From positions 96,792,534-96,856,533 of the forward strand of contig NC_070606.1 of the NCBI RefSeq assembly GCF_027172205.1: a stretch of DNA of 64,000 bases, in the 5' to 3' direction. Below are positions 42,251-56,000 of the stretch, piece by piece. Source of the DNA: Podarcis raffonei (lineage: Eukaryota; Chordata; Lepidosauria; Squamata; Lacertidae). Numbering within the stretch: position 1 is the first letter of the stretch; every line of letters starts with the position of its first letter. A program made the position numbers and the translations under genes. The notes under the pieces were generated by a model that worked only from the letters and a program-made list of their open reading frames with translations, had not been told where the DNA came from and ran no database searches.

Positions 42251-45200
42251 GATAACTGAGCAGTCCAGGCCTCTTCCTCTGGCCCTTGGGAGTATCCCCA
42301 GGCCACACACCCCTTTACCCTCTGCTGGAGTGTTTTTGCCTGGCTGGACTATGTCCTAGAACACCTGACCATGCCTCTTACCTGCATGGACTGAGGGCAG
42401 AGAGGGGCATGTGAATGGGCATAGAAACCAGCCTCCTTTGCAACCGTAAAACCCACTTTTGCCTCTGGCCCCGCCCACCAGGGATATTAAAAAATAATAA
42501 TTTTATAACTTGTGCCTCCTTGTTCTCAATTTGACCCTTTTACCCGGTTTTGCAGGTTTTGTGGTGTTTTATGCATTGTGACTTGATGTTATTTTTATTG
42601 ATTATAGTTTTGTAGTTCTTTATCATAATTGTTAAGTGTAAACTGTTTAATTATCATCTGCTGATATTTAATTCTATTATAGTCCAATGGATGATTGAAT
42701 ATTGCTTTGTTCAATATAGACTGTTCATTTCAAAGTTATGTTTTTATCATGACTTTTGTGCATTGGATCAGGTTGTTATTAGATGTCTTTTTTGCTGTTT
42801 CTTCAGCTTTGCAGACTGCCTTGTGCATAGTAATATAGAAAGGCAGTATACAAATTAAAAATGAGATGGAACAAAATAAAATACAGTCATACCTCGGGTT
42901 AAAGACGCTTCGGGTTAAATCTTTTCAGTTTGTGTCCCGTGGCGACCCGGAAGTACTGGAAAGGATTACTTCCGGGTTTCACCGCTCGCGCATGCGCAGA
43001 CGCTCAAAATGACGTCATGTGCATGCGCAGAAGCAGCAAATCGCAACGCACAGATGTGGCTTGCGTTCTGCTCAGGTTGCGAATGGGGCTCCGGAATGGA
43101 TCCCGTTCGCAACCAGAGGTACCACTGTATGGCCCGCAGAAAACTGTTGAGAAGAGCATGTGGTCCCTTGGCTCTGTGCCAGCAGGGCCCATGTTCTCAT
43201 GCGCCTGTCCTGCCCTCCGTAAGTTCTGCCTCGTCTTCTCCCCAAGCCCTCTGAGACGGTGGCCCTCTTCTGCCCCCCTGGGAGCAGTGGCCACCCTCTG
43301 CCCCCCCTTCAAGCTCACTGGCAGGGGTGATGCGGCTAGCCAAGCCGTGCCTCTCCGACTGCTTCTCAAACATCAGCTCGCTGCGGGACTTGACGGTGAA
43401 GTACTCCTCCGCCTTGGCGATGTAGCCCACCGAGCTGCATCGCCGGATCACCAGCCTGTCTTCGGGCTCACTCTCGGCCGGTTTGGACATGTGAAGGAGG
43501 CGAGGGAGGGTCTCCAGGAAAAACTGCAGCATTGGGGAGACAGGGAAGCAGAAAGGTTGGGGGAGGTGGCGTCATAAGAATTCTAAGCACTCAAATATAA
43601 TTTAAATGTTCATAAATGTCCAAGGCAAACACACGCATAAGTATATAAACCACGTGTCTGAAACAGTACAGGAGAGCAATCCTAAAGCCAGTTTGACTCT
43701 CTCAAGTTGACCTCAAACATTCCTCTGCCTTCCCTTTGTCTTTTTGCTTACAAATCCTGTTTTAAGGGCGCATCTGTGTATGAATAGGGTGAGCCTGCGA
43801 CCCGGACTCAGGGACTAAATATTAACCATCAGAAAGGAATGGCCAGGCTGCCCAGGTAATGCAATCAGTGACCATTATCAGGTATCCTGGCAGGCAGGAT
43901 CTCTGCTGTAGACCGCCTCCTTCTGTGATGTATGTATGATGTTTTGGGGGGTGGTCTTGGGCTACAGGGTGGGCAATTCTAAGGGTTCCTCCTCCCTCCT
44001 GCGTGTGAAGGGGGCACCCTGTTGCAACAGTTTATTGAAGATCAGGCTTACTAGCTGCTTTGCTTCTCAATATTCTCTGTTTGGTCTCTGTTATTTTCTC
44101 CTACTGATAGCAGACCCACTTAAGGACACTATGTGGGCTCTTGGATAGGGGGAAAGGAACAGTTTTTTCTTATAACAGTTGGGAGGAATATCCCATGTCT
44201 GCATCCCCTCCAACATTCCCCTGAAGAAAATCGGGGCATGTAAAATTGGGATGGCCATCTTTGGGTGCCGCAAAACCCAGCGAAAACACAGCACCACTGC
44301 AAGCACCAGCTCATCCCTGGGACTTTCTGGGATCAAATCAGAAGCCAGGGTGGCTTCTGTAACTCTGGGAATTACAATAGGGGTGCTTGGAAGGTATGTT
44401 GCTGCTGTGCATTGAGGTCTAAAAACTGGCCTTCAACCCACACAGGGGTCTTGGAGGCCTCCTTGTGGAAGTGATTAGTCCTTGGGGACAGGCCGTAGCT
44501 CAGGTGGTAGAGCGTCTGCTTGGCATGCAGAAGGTCCTGGGTTCAATTCCTGACAACTCCAGGTAGCACTAGGATCAGACTTCAGGGCAGCTGCCTACCA
44601 GCCCCATCTGGTACTCCGGCTGAGACCCTACCAGCCTGTGGACTGTCTCGCCAGAGTGGTGCACGCTCTGGTTATCTCCCGCTTGGACTACCGCAATGTG
44701 CTCTACGTGGGACTACATTTCAAGGTGACCCAGAAACTGCAACTAATTCAGAATGCGGCAGCTAGACTGGTGACTGGGAGCGGCCGCCGAGACCACATAA
44801 CACCGGTCCTGAAAGACCTTCATTGGCTCCCAGTACGTTTCTGAGCACAATTCAAAGTGTTGGTGCTGACCTTTAAAGCCCTAAACGGCCTCGGTCTGTA
44901 TACCTGAAGGAGCGTCTTCACCCCCATCATTCAGCCCAGACACTGAGGTCCAGCTCTGAGGACCTTCTGGCGGTTCACGCCCTAGGAGAAGTGGTTACAG
45001 GAAACCAGGCAGAGGGCCTTCTCAGTGGTGGCGCCCGCCCTGTAGAACACCCTCCCATCAGATGTCAAGGAAATAAACAACTATCTGACTTTTAGAAGAC
45101 ATCTGAAGGCAGCCCTGTTTAGGGAAGTTTTTAATGTTTTATCGTGTTTTTAATATTCTGTTGGGAGTCGCCCAGAGTGGCTGGGGAGGCCTGGTCAAAT

Positions 45201-48200
45201 GGGCAGCATATAAGTAATATTATTATTATTAATGTTATTGTTATTATCATCATCATTATTATCGTTATTATTATTATTGCTGCTCAAACCCAGAGAGCTG
45301 CTGCCATTCAGTGTAGGCAATAGATGGTCTGACTGGGTATAAGGGCAGCTTTGCGGCCCAGTGGAAATTTCCAAGAGGTCCTACTCTGACACACCAACCA
45401 CTATGCTACACTGCCACGCTAGCGGTATTTCCTGGGCGCATGGTATGTGGGATTTACACATCTCCACCCCCTCCCTGTTACCCGGCCCTCACAGCTCACC
45501 TCTTTGGTCCAGTCGGTCAGGATGTGGGTGCTGGGGGTCCGGAAATGGATGTTGAGCTCTGTGACGATGGCTACCCCCACGGCAGTCACAAGCAGCATGA
45601 CGAAAAGCAGGTACCTGCCCAGGGAAGGGGGGAGAGGCAGAAGGTGTATTTGAAAGAAATGGGGGCCAATATGTCAGGCTTCGGGGAATCGCCTTCCTCG
45701 CCCGTGGCAGTGAATAATAAGATCAAATAAAAGGAATATCTTACCAGTTAGATTCTTTAATAATCACCGTGAGAGACAAAAGAACACATCTCCCTAGAAA
45801 TTGCGGTGCTCCCAATTAAAGGTTACTCCCCGCTCCGTCCCTATTAATCTACGTCACTCCTATGTCTTGTAATCTGAGCTTGTACGCTCTGCGCTTTCTG
45901 TTCTGACACTTTATGAGCTCTTCTTGACCTTGGGGAGGGCGGTGGAGGAATGCTACCCAAAGACTGTGAATCTGTTAACCCTCTCTCTCCCAGTTGTTCT
46001 TCTTCTAGCTGTTCCCCATCCAGTATTTCCCAGCTTCTGCCTTCGGAACTATGCCCCTCTGCAAACCACTGTTCCAAATCTATACTGTCTTCCTGCTCCT
46101 GGGAAAACTCAGGAACAAGGGGAGGGGGTAGCTCCCACCATTCTTCCTCAGTGCAGCCTTCCTGACGCAATATTTATGATTTCAAATGATGGCGCCATGC
46201 ACAGCTGCTGCCCCACTCAAGAGCCTTCCAGGCAGCTGCACAATTCATACTGAACGACGGAAATAATCTGAACGAACAAGGAAGGGGGAGAATGCAAAAT
46301 GATAAGGATCACAAAGGGACAAGCAGGCTGAGAACACAAGGAAAGGCTAGCTGCTAGATCAGGAGATTCAAGAGGGAGAGCATAGCCATCACGGCTGTTC
46401 GAACTTGATAGCCTAGTCCTCCAAGATAGTGTTCCAGGCAGAGCAAGACTTACTTGCCAATGAGAGGGATGGCTAAGGAGGTGGCTGGGAGACGCTGGGA
46501 GATCAGCAGCAAGAAGACAGACTGAGCCAGCAGGATGGAGATGGCCAGGGTCACCTTTTCCCCACCTGCAAGGCACAAAAGGAGGAGCAGAGGGGAGTTT
46601 ATTAGCCGCTTTCGTCTAGGAAGCAAGACATAGAGACTCACACAAATAGTATGAGCGCTGAAATCAACTGCAACAAACAGGAGCAATGAAAACTCAAAGC
46701 ACACCTTTGCAGGTAGAAGACAGGCCTTGTGGAACCCGCCCCACTAAAAGAGGCTCCAAATACCTGAAAGCCTTCAAATTAAGGGTCAAAAGGCTAGGAG
46801 AAGGTAAAAATAAAGAATAAGTTGCCTGGCACCTGCAGATAGAGAAAGATAGTGCCAGGTGTGGCTCCCTGGGGAAAGTATTCCACAAACAGGGAGCCAC
46901 TACTAAAAAGGCTCTTTTAGAATATCACCACCCTCTGGGCCTCCCATGGAGGAGGAAGACAGAGAAGAGACTCAGATGATGATTGCAGGATATGGGTCAG
47001 TTCAAGAGGTAATTCTTCAGGCATTGGGGTCCTGAGCCACATAATTCTCTATAGATCAAATTGAGCCCAGAACTGGTGCTACACATCCCACCCTCATTGG
47101 CACATGGATATGGATAGCTCAGTTGGTTAGAGCAGTGTGCTGATAATGCCAAGGTTACAGGTTCGATTCCTGTCTGGGGTGGCTGCATACAGGGTTGGAC
47201 TCGAAGCTTCGATTTTGCTCACAGTCAGCAGGCAGGTAGAAAATCAGGATGATCATGAAGGCGATGAGGATGCAGGGGGTGACGATGTTGATGATGTAGA
47301 AAAGGGGCTTGCGCTTGATGATGAGGTAAAAGGTGATGTCCTGGTGCTTGTTGCTGTCGCGAGGGGCAGACGGGTCAGTGTTTTTGCGGGCCGGCCTGTG
47401 AATGATCTCCCATTCGCCATTCTCTGGATAGGAGAGAGAGAGAGAGAGAGAGAGTATGCCGCAGTTCACAGGAACCCAAAATGGAGAGGGCTCCTAGCCA
47501 GTGGAAGTACGGCAGCAGCGTTAATTCGGTTTGCAACTTAAAGTTTAATTCTGTTAATGTTAAAGTCAACAAGCCACGAGGGAGATGGCGGTGTTGCTCA
47601 GCAGCCAGTCGGAGTGGCACAATCTCTACTGAGGTAACACATGCTCTGGTTGGCTGCGTGGTTCTGAGGAAGTCTTCCCTCTGTGTGTCTGGTTGTGCGT
47701 CTCCCTGCTGTGTACAAGGCTGTAAGTAAGAAGGACAAAACCTCTCTACTCCTTTCTCCTCAATCTTTTTTTGCACCAGCGGGCTCATTTTGGAATCTGG
47801 AGAAAGTGCCAGGGGGGTGCCAGTCACAATATGGCTGCTGTCAAAATGTAGAGGGGCACAATATGGCTGCTGTTGAGGCGCAGCATAATACAAAATGGCC
47901 GCCACATCTAAAAGAGTAGGAATAAGAGACCGGCATCTCCACCACCAGTGAAAAAAGGCACCTACATCAGCCAGTGCCACACAGTCACAGAGAGAAGCTC
48001 CTCTGTTCAGAATGGATGTGAGGGTAGGCATCCAGTCCTGACATCCAGGGTAATGTGTGATACAATACGATGATCTTTATTGTCATTGTCCCATACAGAA
48101 CAACAAAATTGAAAAAATCTACATCAGACATTCAAAAACCAGCAAGCCTGCTATCCCAGCCTGGTTAGCCCCCTAAAAACTCTGATACCCCATAATTAAA

Positions 48201-49975
48201 TACAATATACTCCCATAGGAACTACCTTACAGTGTGTTTAAAACCAAAATCACATTTGGATAGAAACTGTTTCTCAGGCGGCTAGTCCTAGTCTTAATAA
48301 CCCTGTACCTTCTTCCAGAAGGCAGAAGCTGAAAGAGATAATTTCCGGGGTGCGCACTATCTCTGCAGATTTCTTATGACACCTGGAAGCATAGATTTGA
48401 TTCAAGGTGGGAAAAGTGCACCCAATTATTCTCTCCACAGTCTTTACAACCCTGGACAGCATTGTTTTTCCGCTGACCGTGCAGCTCCCAAACCACACAC
48501 AGAGGCCATAAGTTAATACACTCTCCACAGTACAATGGTAAAATGCCATCAACAGGTCCTTTGAGAGATTATTTTTTCCAGAGGATTCTCAGAAAATCTA
48601 ACCTCTGCTGTGCTCTCTTCATCAGGTCTTTAGTGTTTGCTCCCCAGGTTAGGTCATCTCTCAACTCCATTCCCAGAAATCGAAACACCGAGACCTGTTC
48701 CACACACTTCCCCTCAATAATGAGTGGCTGAATATTCAATTTACATTTCCTAAAGTCCACAATAATCTCTTTATGCATATGCTCATGGGACATTTTCAAG
48801 GGAGGAGAGGCCGAGCCAGTGCAAACATGAACTGAGCAGGAAGATCAAACCATCTCTTCTCTACTGTTGATTTTTGAGGGGTTATTGACTCAGCCGCCAT
48901 CTGCAATGAGGTGAGCAGATGGGAGTCCTGCAACAAAAAAGCTGCAGCACGTCTGCTGAGGACTCCAGCCACTCCATCCCATCCCTTCTCCCCCTGCCCC
49001 CCGCCAGCTACACAAAGCGACGGCACGCAGCGAATTGGATCCGAAAGAGGGTGAATTACTGTGCTATTACTGGATCTGCCAAATGGAGATGCTGTGAGGA
49101 TCACAACAAGATAATTGTGAGAAAGCGCTTTGAACGCTCTGCAAGTTCCACATAAACGCAAGGAATTATTATTTTGTATTGACGGGCCGTGGCTGCAAAG
49201 TGCTGTCAATGCTTTATTGGCTTGGAACTCGGGGACTGAGCGCTGATAAGTAAAATTACTCCCAAGCTCTTAACAGGGGTGTCGTGAGCATTCAAGGAGA
49301 GGGGGACAGATTCACAAGGCCCATGAACCAGGAGGGAGGCAGGCAGGGTGGACATTTGGCATTCTCCCAGAGAATGCTGGGAGATGTAGTTTCATTAAGG
49401 ATGCTGCCACATTGTGGCTTAGGGCCCTCGTGTTTATGGGACCGCCTCTCCTGGTATGCCCTGCAGAGGACCTTAAGGTCCATGAAAAACCATAATTTAG
49501 AGGTCCCGGGCCCTAAGGAAGCCAGACTATCCTCCACCAGGGCCTTTTCAGTGGTGGCTCCGACCTGGTGGAATGCTCTGTCCCATGAGAATAGGGCCCT
49601 GCAGGATTAAACCTCCTTTCGCCGTGCCTGTAAGACAGAGCTATTCCGCCTGGCCTTTAATTTGAATTCAGCCTGATCTTTTATTCCCCTTCCTTCCCTC
49701 CCCGTCCCCTTTTATGAAGATTACCCGCTCTGGGACCCCACAGCTAATTCTCCCCTGGTCTCCTCGCTGGCCCAAGTAGGACTAATTCAGCCAGCTAGCC
49801 CTGGTGACTATCTAGTGTTTGTTAGATGGATTTCCCCTAAATTGATTTCTGAACTTTGAATTTTATTATTATAAATGTTTTTATACTGTATGTTATGCTG
49901 CTTTTACAATTGGTTGTTAGCCGCCCTGAGCCCAATTTTTGACCCAGGAAGGGCGGGGTATAAATAAATAATTTA

Positions 49976-50022
<47 letters not shown>

Positions 50023-53000
50023 TCCGTGAGAGGGTAAACTACAGGTCCCAGGATTCTCTAACTGAAAGGTCTAACCTCAGGCCCTCCAAGCCGCTCTTTC
50101 TGGCCCTTGAAACTTTAACCATGCCACACCCTTCTCCCTTGCCATTCCCTCTCCTGGCCCTGCTTCATGCCTACCTTGGGTGCTTCTTCCTGAATGAGAT
50201 GTGTCCTTGAACCCTGACAATGCCTTCCTGGAGGAGAGTAAGGTGTGTTGGTGTGTCTAAACTAGCCTACTGTACAGGGCCGGATTTAGGTTTGATGAGG
50301 CCCTAAGCTACTGAAGAGGAAGGGGCCCTTTATATATCCAGCTGTCCTTTGTCAACAACAAATTGTTGCCTTATTTGTGTTGAATATAAAGTCATACCTT
50401 GGGTTACGGACGCTTCAGGTTGCGCGATTTCGGGTTGCACACCGCGTTGAACCCAGAAGTACCAGAACAGGTTACTTCTGGGTTTTGGCGCTTGCACATG
50501 CGCAGAAGCGCTAAATTGAGCTTTGCACATGCACAGAAGCGCCAAATGGCAACCCGCGCGTGTGCAGATGTGGCGCTGCGGATTGCGAACATGCCTCCTG
50601 CATGGATCACGTTCGCAACCCAAGCATCCACTGTATGCTATATGATAATTTATGACCCTAATAGGTATCTAAAGCCATAATGGGATCAAAATAAATAAAT
50701 TATGTATTACATGAAATCAATCAGTAGGCATAAGATTCATACCCTTAGTCTATGCTGCCTGATCATCAATCTACAAGCACTCTTTAATATTAGATAACAG
50801 GTACAACAGCTTGACCTACGTTCAAGTGTGCTGCCCTGCAGTCTACAGCTGCATGCTACATGTTGCCATGCCACCAGCGCATGCAGAATGTAGGCACCCT
50901 ATATATAGAAATGAGCAAACCAGTGATATTTTAGGGAGCAGGCTAGCAGGCGGGGCCCATTACTTATATCATAGGAGCCTACACAACACAAAACACTGTT
51001 GCTGCATGTAGGTTTTATTTTATTTGTTTTTTTATCTTGTGAAAATGTACATCCACCTTTTTTCCCCTTTAATTTTTTGGGGGACCCCCAAGAGTGCGGG
51101 GCCCTAAGCTATAGCTTGTTTAGCTTATACATAAATCCGGCACTGCTGCTGTACAAAAGTGAAAATTGCACTCGTTGCTCCGCCCAGTTTGCCTCTAGCC
51201 CCGCCCACCGCCTACACGTGGCCCTTGGCATGTTGCCCAGATCGGAATGCAGCCCATGGGGTGGATAATCTTCCCCCAGCCATTGAGGACAATGGTTTTC
51301 TGCCCTACAACTTTTGGGAGACCTCCTCCCACCACAGCTGACCCCCCTATAGGAGGACATTCCCCCCTCCCCCCCACTTACCGGTGAATCCTTCCGGGTC
51401 GATGGTGATCCACTGCACCACGTACGACTTATTGGTCACTTCGTCTTTCTTCAACATGAGTTCCAGGTTGATCTCGTTGGCGCTGTACATCAGAGAGCTG
51501 GGAAAGGCAGGCGGAAAGCCAGTCAGCAGAGAATCCTGTGGCAGAAGGTTCCACGGATGCCTTTGAACCGTCTCTGCCCCACCAAGCAAACTTCATAAAA
51601 CAGACGGACGGTCTGTTTGAAGCCTTTAAAAACAACACCCCCACCCCCACACGGGAACCTCAGGCCCAGTGACACCCCCCCCCAGACCTCAATAGCTGTG
51701 AGTCCTGCAATACAGGGGGTTGAATTAGAGCAGGGATGTCCAACCAGTAGATCGCAATCTACCGGTAGATCCCCGGCTGATCCTGGTAGATCGCGGGATC
51801 TCCTTAAAAAAGCTCAACAACAACTCTGGGCAATCTATCCACCCCACACACGCTCCTCCAATGACAATGGGTAGATCACTGCCAGATTCTTTTATACTGG
51901 GAGTAGATCACAGTCTCTGGGGAGTTGGACGTGCCTGTATTAAAGGGAACCAATTCTGTGATCAATGTGTACCAAAAAGGAGAGAGCGTGCACTCGACAG
52001 GGTAAAGCGAGCATAGCAATACGTATATTACCATCTGGAAATGCGTTATACGAGGGGAAATGGTTTGCCAAAAAAATGTCTGAATCAGAATAATACAATC
52101 ATAAAACTGTCGAGTTGGAAGGTGTACCCCGGGGGTCATCTAGTCCAACCCCCTGCCGTGCAGGAATCTTGCTCCCAGCGCGGGGCTCGAACCCACGACC
52201 CTGAGGGGAAGAGTCTCGCACTCTACTGAACGAGCCATGTGGCAGTTTCTAGGGACCCAACCACCCAACCACACGCGCCGAAGAAGCCCAGCAAGGGGGC
52301 TGGAGGTTCCTCACGTGAACTTCAAGGTGCAGTTCTGCCAGTCGAAGGGGAAGTAGTTGACGTTGATGGGGCAGGCGCTGCGGAAGATGGCGGGCGGCAG
52401 CCAGTAGACGCTGCCGTCCGAGGAGAGGAGGATGTTGGCGTCGTAGGTGGCCTCAAAGGTCCCGTCGTTGCTGCAAAGGGAGAGGGAGCCATGGGGCTGG
52501 GAAGGGCATCGTCCTTCCGGGGAACTGCTTCCTGTCCGCTGTGGCAAGGCAGGCCCCCAGGAAGCAGGGAGGATGCAGAGACACTGGGCAGGATCCTGCG
52601 CCAAGCTAAGGCGATCCACCCATCCACGCAGGCCTTTCAGCTCACCACGTGGAACCGTGGCCTCTGCCCTTCCCCTGAAACCAGACCTGGCCCACCCAGG
52701 AGGCGAAGTGAAGCTGCCATCTCAGTCGGTGGAAGCCCCTGAGGTGTTTCCCCCCATGGGTGACCCCCCCCCACCAGTGGAGAAGTTGCTTTGGTGCCAA
52801 TTTCCAGGACGATTATTATTATCATCGTATTTTTCGCTCCATAGGACGCACTTTTCCCCTCTTAAAAACTAAGGGGGAAAGTCTGTGCGTCCTATGGGGC
52901 GAATGCAGGGGGGAGGCAGGCAGGAAAAGCCCCCAAGAGCCGCACACAAGCTTCGTGCGGCTCTTGCGGGCTTTTCCCCAGGAGGGAGAAGGGACTGGTG

Positions 53001-56000
53001 GCCAGTCAGTCCCTTCTCCCTCCTCTCGGCTGGAGAGGCTGCGCAAGGCTAAAGAGGAAGCCAAGGCAGCTAGCGGGGTGGATCACACTCGCTGCCTTGG
53101 CTTCTTTAGCCATGCTTCTTTAGCCACGCTGGAGAGGTTTAGCTCCCGGCTGGAGAGGTTGCACAGCTATGGCAGAAGCCAAGACAGCCAGTGGGATGGA
53201 AAAAATTATATTTTTTCCCTTGATTTCCCCCTCTAAAAACTAGGTGCGTCTTGTGGTCCGGTGCGTCCTATAGAGCAAAAAATACATTACTTCTTAAATC
53301 TGTATACCGCCCCCTTCATCCGTAGATCTCAGGGAGGTCCTCAGCATAAAAATACTAATATAAATATGCATAATGCATAATCAAAACAAAGACAAATGAA
53401 TATCCCACGCCCTCCGACCACCCACTCTCACAAACACATTTAAAAGGGTATCAGATATTAATCACTATGCAAGCTTTAGTAGACATCTGAAGGCAGGCCT
53501 GCATAGGGCAACTTTTTAATGTGTCACGTTTATTATGTTTTTATATATGTTGGAAGCAGCCCAGAGTGGCTGGAGCAACCCAGTCAGATGGGCAGGGTAC
53601 AAATAACGAAATTATTGTTATTATTATTGTTAACCAAAGGCCTGGTTGAAGGGAAACGTTTTCGCTTGCCACCTAAAGGCATATAACAATGGCACTAACT
53701 GAACCTCCCTAGGGGGAGCATTCCACAAATCTTGGAAGATCTCATGGGGCATTCAAGATATCGTGAGATTTCGGCGTGATCTCGCTGGAAAACGGCCTTG
53801 CTTCTGACCGTGGAGATTGTGCGGCAACGGTAGGGCCGGGCAGCACTTCCCATTTTGCCTCTGGTGGCAAGACAGGACATGCCACCCTTGCCCTGCAGCC
53901 CACGTAGGAAAGAACCAGCCTGGAGGGAGACATCGCCCGCTAAGGTTCTGCAGAGCCAGCTGCCTCAGAAAGCAGAGGAGCATGGTGGTCCCACTGATTT
54001 GGCAACCCTAAGGGCGACTTAGCTGGTGCTCACTTGTTCTCCAGGACAATCTGAGGCAGCCACAGCATGTCTGGCCGCAGGCGGAGCACACTGACGCCGC
54101 CAAATTCTGTCTCGTTCCATTTCAGCCGGTAGTCCATCCACTCCTGCGGGGATTTACTTTATTTTAATTACCTGCAAAAAAAATTCTAAAATGCCAACGT
54201 TAAGAGAGAGAGAGAAAATTCACAGCAGCAAACAGCGTGAGATCAGCAATGAAGTTACACCCTCAAGACAGAAGCCTAATGCGCCACGAATCAGGAGTTC
54301 AAAGTAGCACATTAGCTCAGCTGGAAGCAATGAAGATATACAGTAGTACCTTGGTTCTCAAACGTCTTGGTCAGGGGTCCGCAACCTAAGGCCCATGGGC
54401 CACAAGCGGCCAATGTGCATCGTTTTGCATGACTTTGTATGGGAAAACGCACCTTGGTTTTGGAACGCATTGGTTTTGGAATGGACTTCCGGAATGGATT
54501 AAGTTTGAGAACCAACACACACACACACACACACAAACTTCAATGACCAGGCTTTGATTTGGGTTGGAGGAGCTGGCAGGGGCATTCTCCTACTCACGTG
54601 CTCAATCCAGACATTGCTAGTGAGAGTTTCGTCTGCCTCTTTCTGTAACAACACACAATAAGGGAGGATCAGACCCAGCGGCATGGGAGAGTTGCGTGCC
54701 CCCCCCCCAAAGCTCAACAACTCTGAGCTGCCCCCCTAAAAAAGGCTCCACAACTTTGGCCTGCCCCCCAAAAATTGGGGGCGCTGGGCAGTTTTTGCAC
54801 CCCTGCGCCGCATATGCTAAAGACGGCCCTGGGTAGCATCGCTTTTGTCACAGAGGATGCTGAGGCTTTGAAATTAGGCTGCTCCAATTAGGAAGAGAAG
54901 GAGAAGGGAACAGGAACACAGGAAATTGCATCACACCAAAGCAAACCGTTGGTCCATCTATCCCAGACGAAAGGCAACGGTTCTTCAGAATGCACACAAT
55001 AAATTTATGGGGATTGCAATTGTAAAATTGGGACGGGCTTTGGGGATTATATGATCTAACCAGCAGGGCAGGATCTGCAACACAGGACGCAGATACAGTA
55101 GCCCTGCGATGATGGCCATAGCCTGAGATGGTTTTGAACCAGAGCTTGGACAAAATAAGAACCTTGCTGGATCAAGCCAATGGTCTCTCCAGTCCAGCAT
55201 CCTGTTCTCACATTGGCCAGCCAGATGCCTGAGGGAACCCACATGCAGGATCCAAGCACAGACCTCCTGTGGCTTCCAGCGACTGGTATTCAGAAGCATC
55301 GCTGTCTCTGACTGTGGAGGCTAGCATTTGTGGCTAGCAGTCCTCAATGACCCTCTCCTCCTTTATGGATTCATCTAACCCTCTTTTAAAGACAGCTAGT
55401 CCTTTCCAAATCCCAGAGGTGAGGTTTATCAACGGCTTCTAGCCACAACAGTGAAATGGAGCATCCATGTTCCGCAGCAGTGTACCTCCTGAAGGAATGA
55501 CCGCCGGATGTGGAGCACACTTCCACCCGCAAACAAGCCACAGCTGTCTGAACATCATGCCCTCTATCTAACCTTTGCTCTCTTAGCTTTCTGCCGTGTC
55601 CTGTCTGTGACCTTTGTCTCCTTCGTTATTCATTGTTCAAGGGGAAAGTGACACAGTGGAAACAGGTGCCAAAATAACTTTGTACCACCCCACAATCTTG
55701 GGACTGGAAGATGTAAAGGGCACAGTCCAAAATGTATCTGATTGGTTTTGCATATTGTGCTAATAAAAAGAGCCTCCGCAGAGCTAGCTGGCAGCTTGCT
55801 TGTGCACAGCTCACCTGCATTACCAACTCCTGCCTCATGTCCTTCACTTCAACCTCTGAATGCAAGATGTGGGGAGGGGCTATGGGCTTCCCAAAGGCAT
55901 CCAGTTGGCCCTGTGGGGGAACAGGAGGCTGGGCCAAATGGGCCTTTTTGGGGCTGATCCAGAGGGGCTCTTACGCTCTTCACGTAAGACAACAAGTGGT

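Noticed and set aside
43197-43318. Extension of CHRND exon 10 to a longer loop
   Set aside because: The GTGAGC donor at 43318 fits the phase of exon 11 and human length.
47106-47180. A tRNA-Ile gene
   Set aside because: The cloverleaf is imperfect and the sequence continues into a CR1-like tail, so it is a SINE head.
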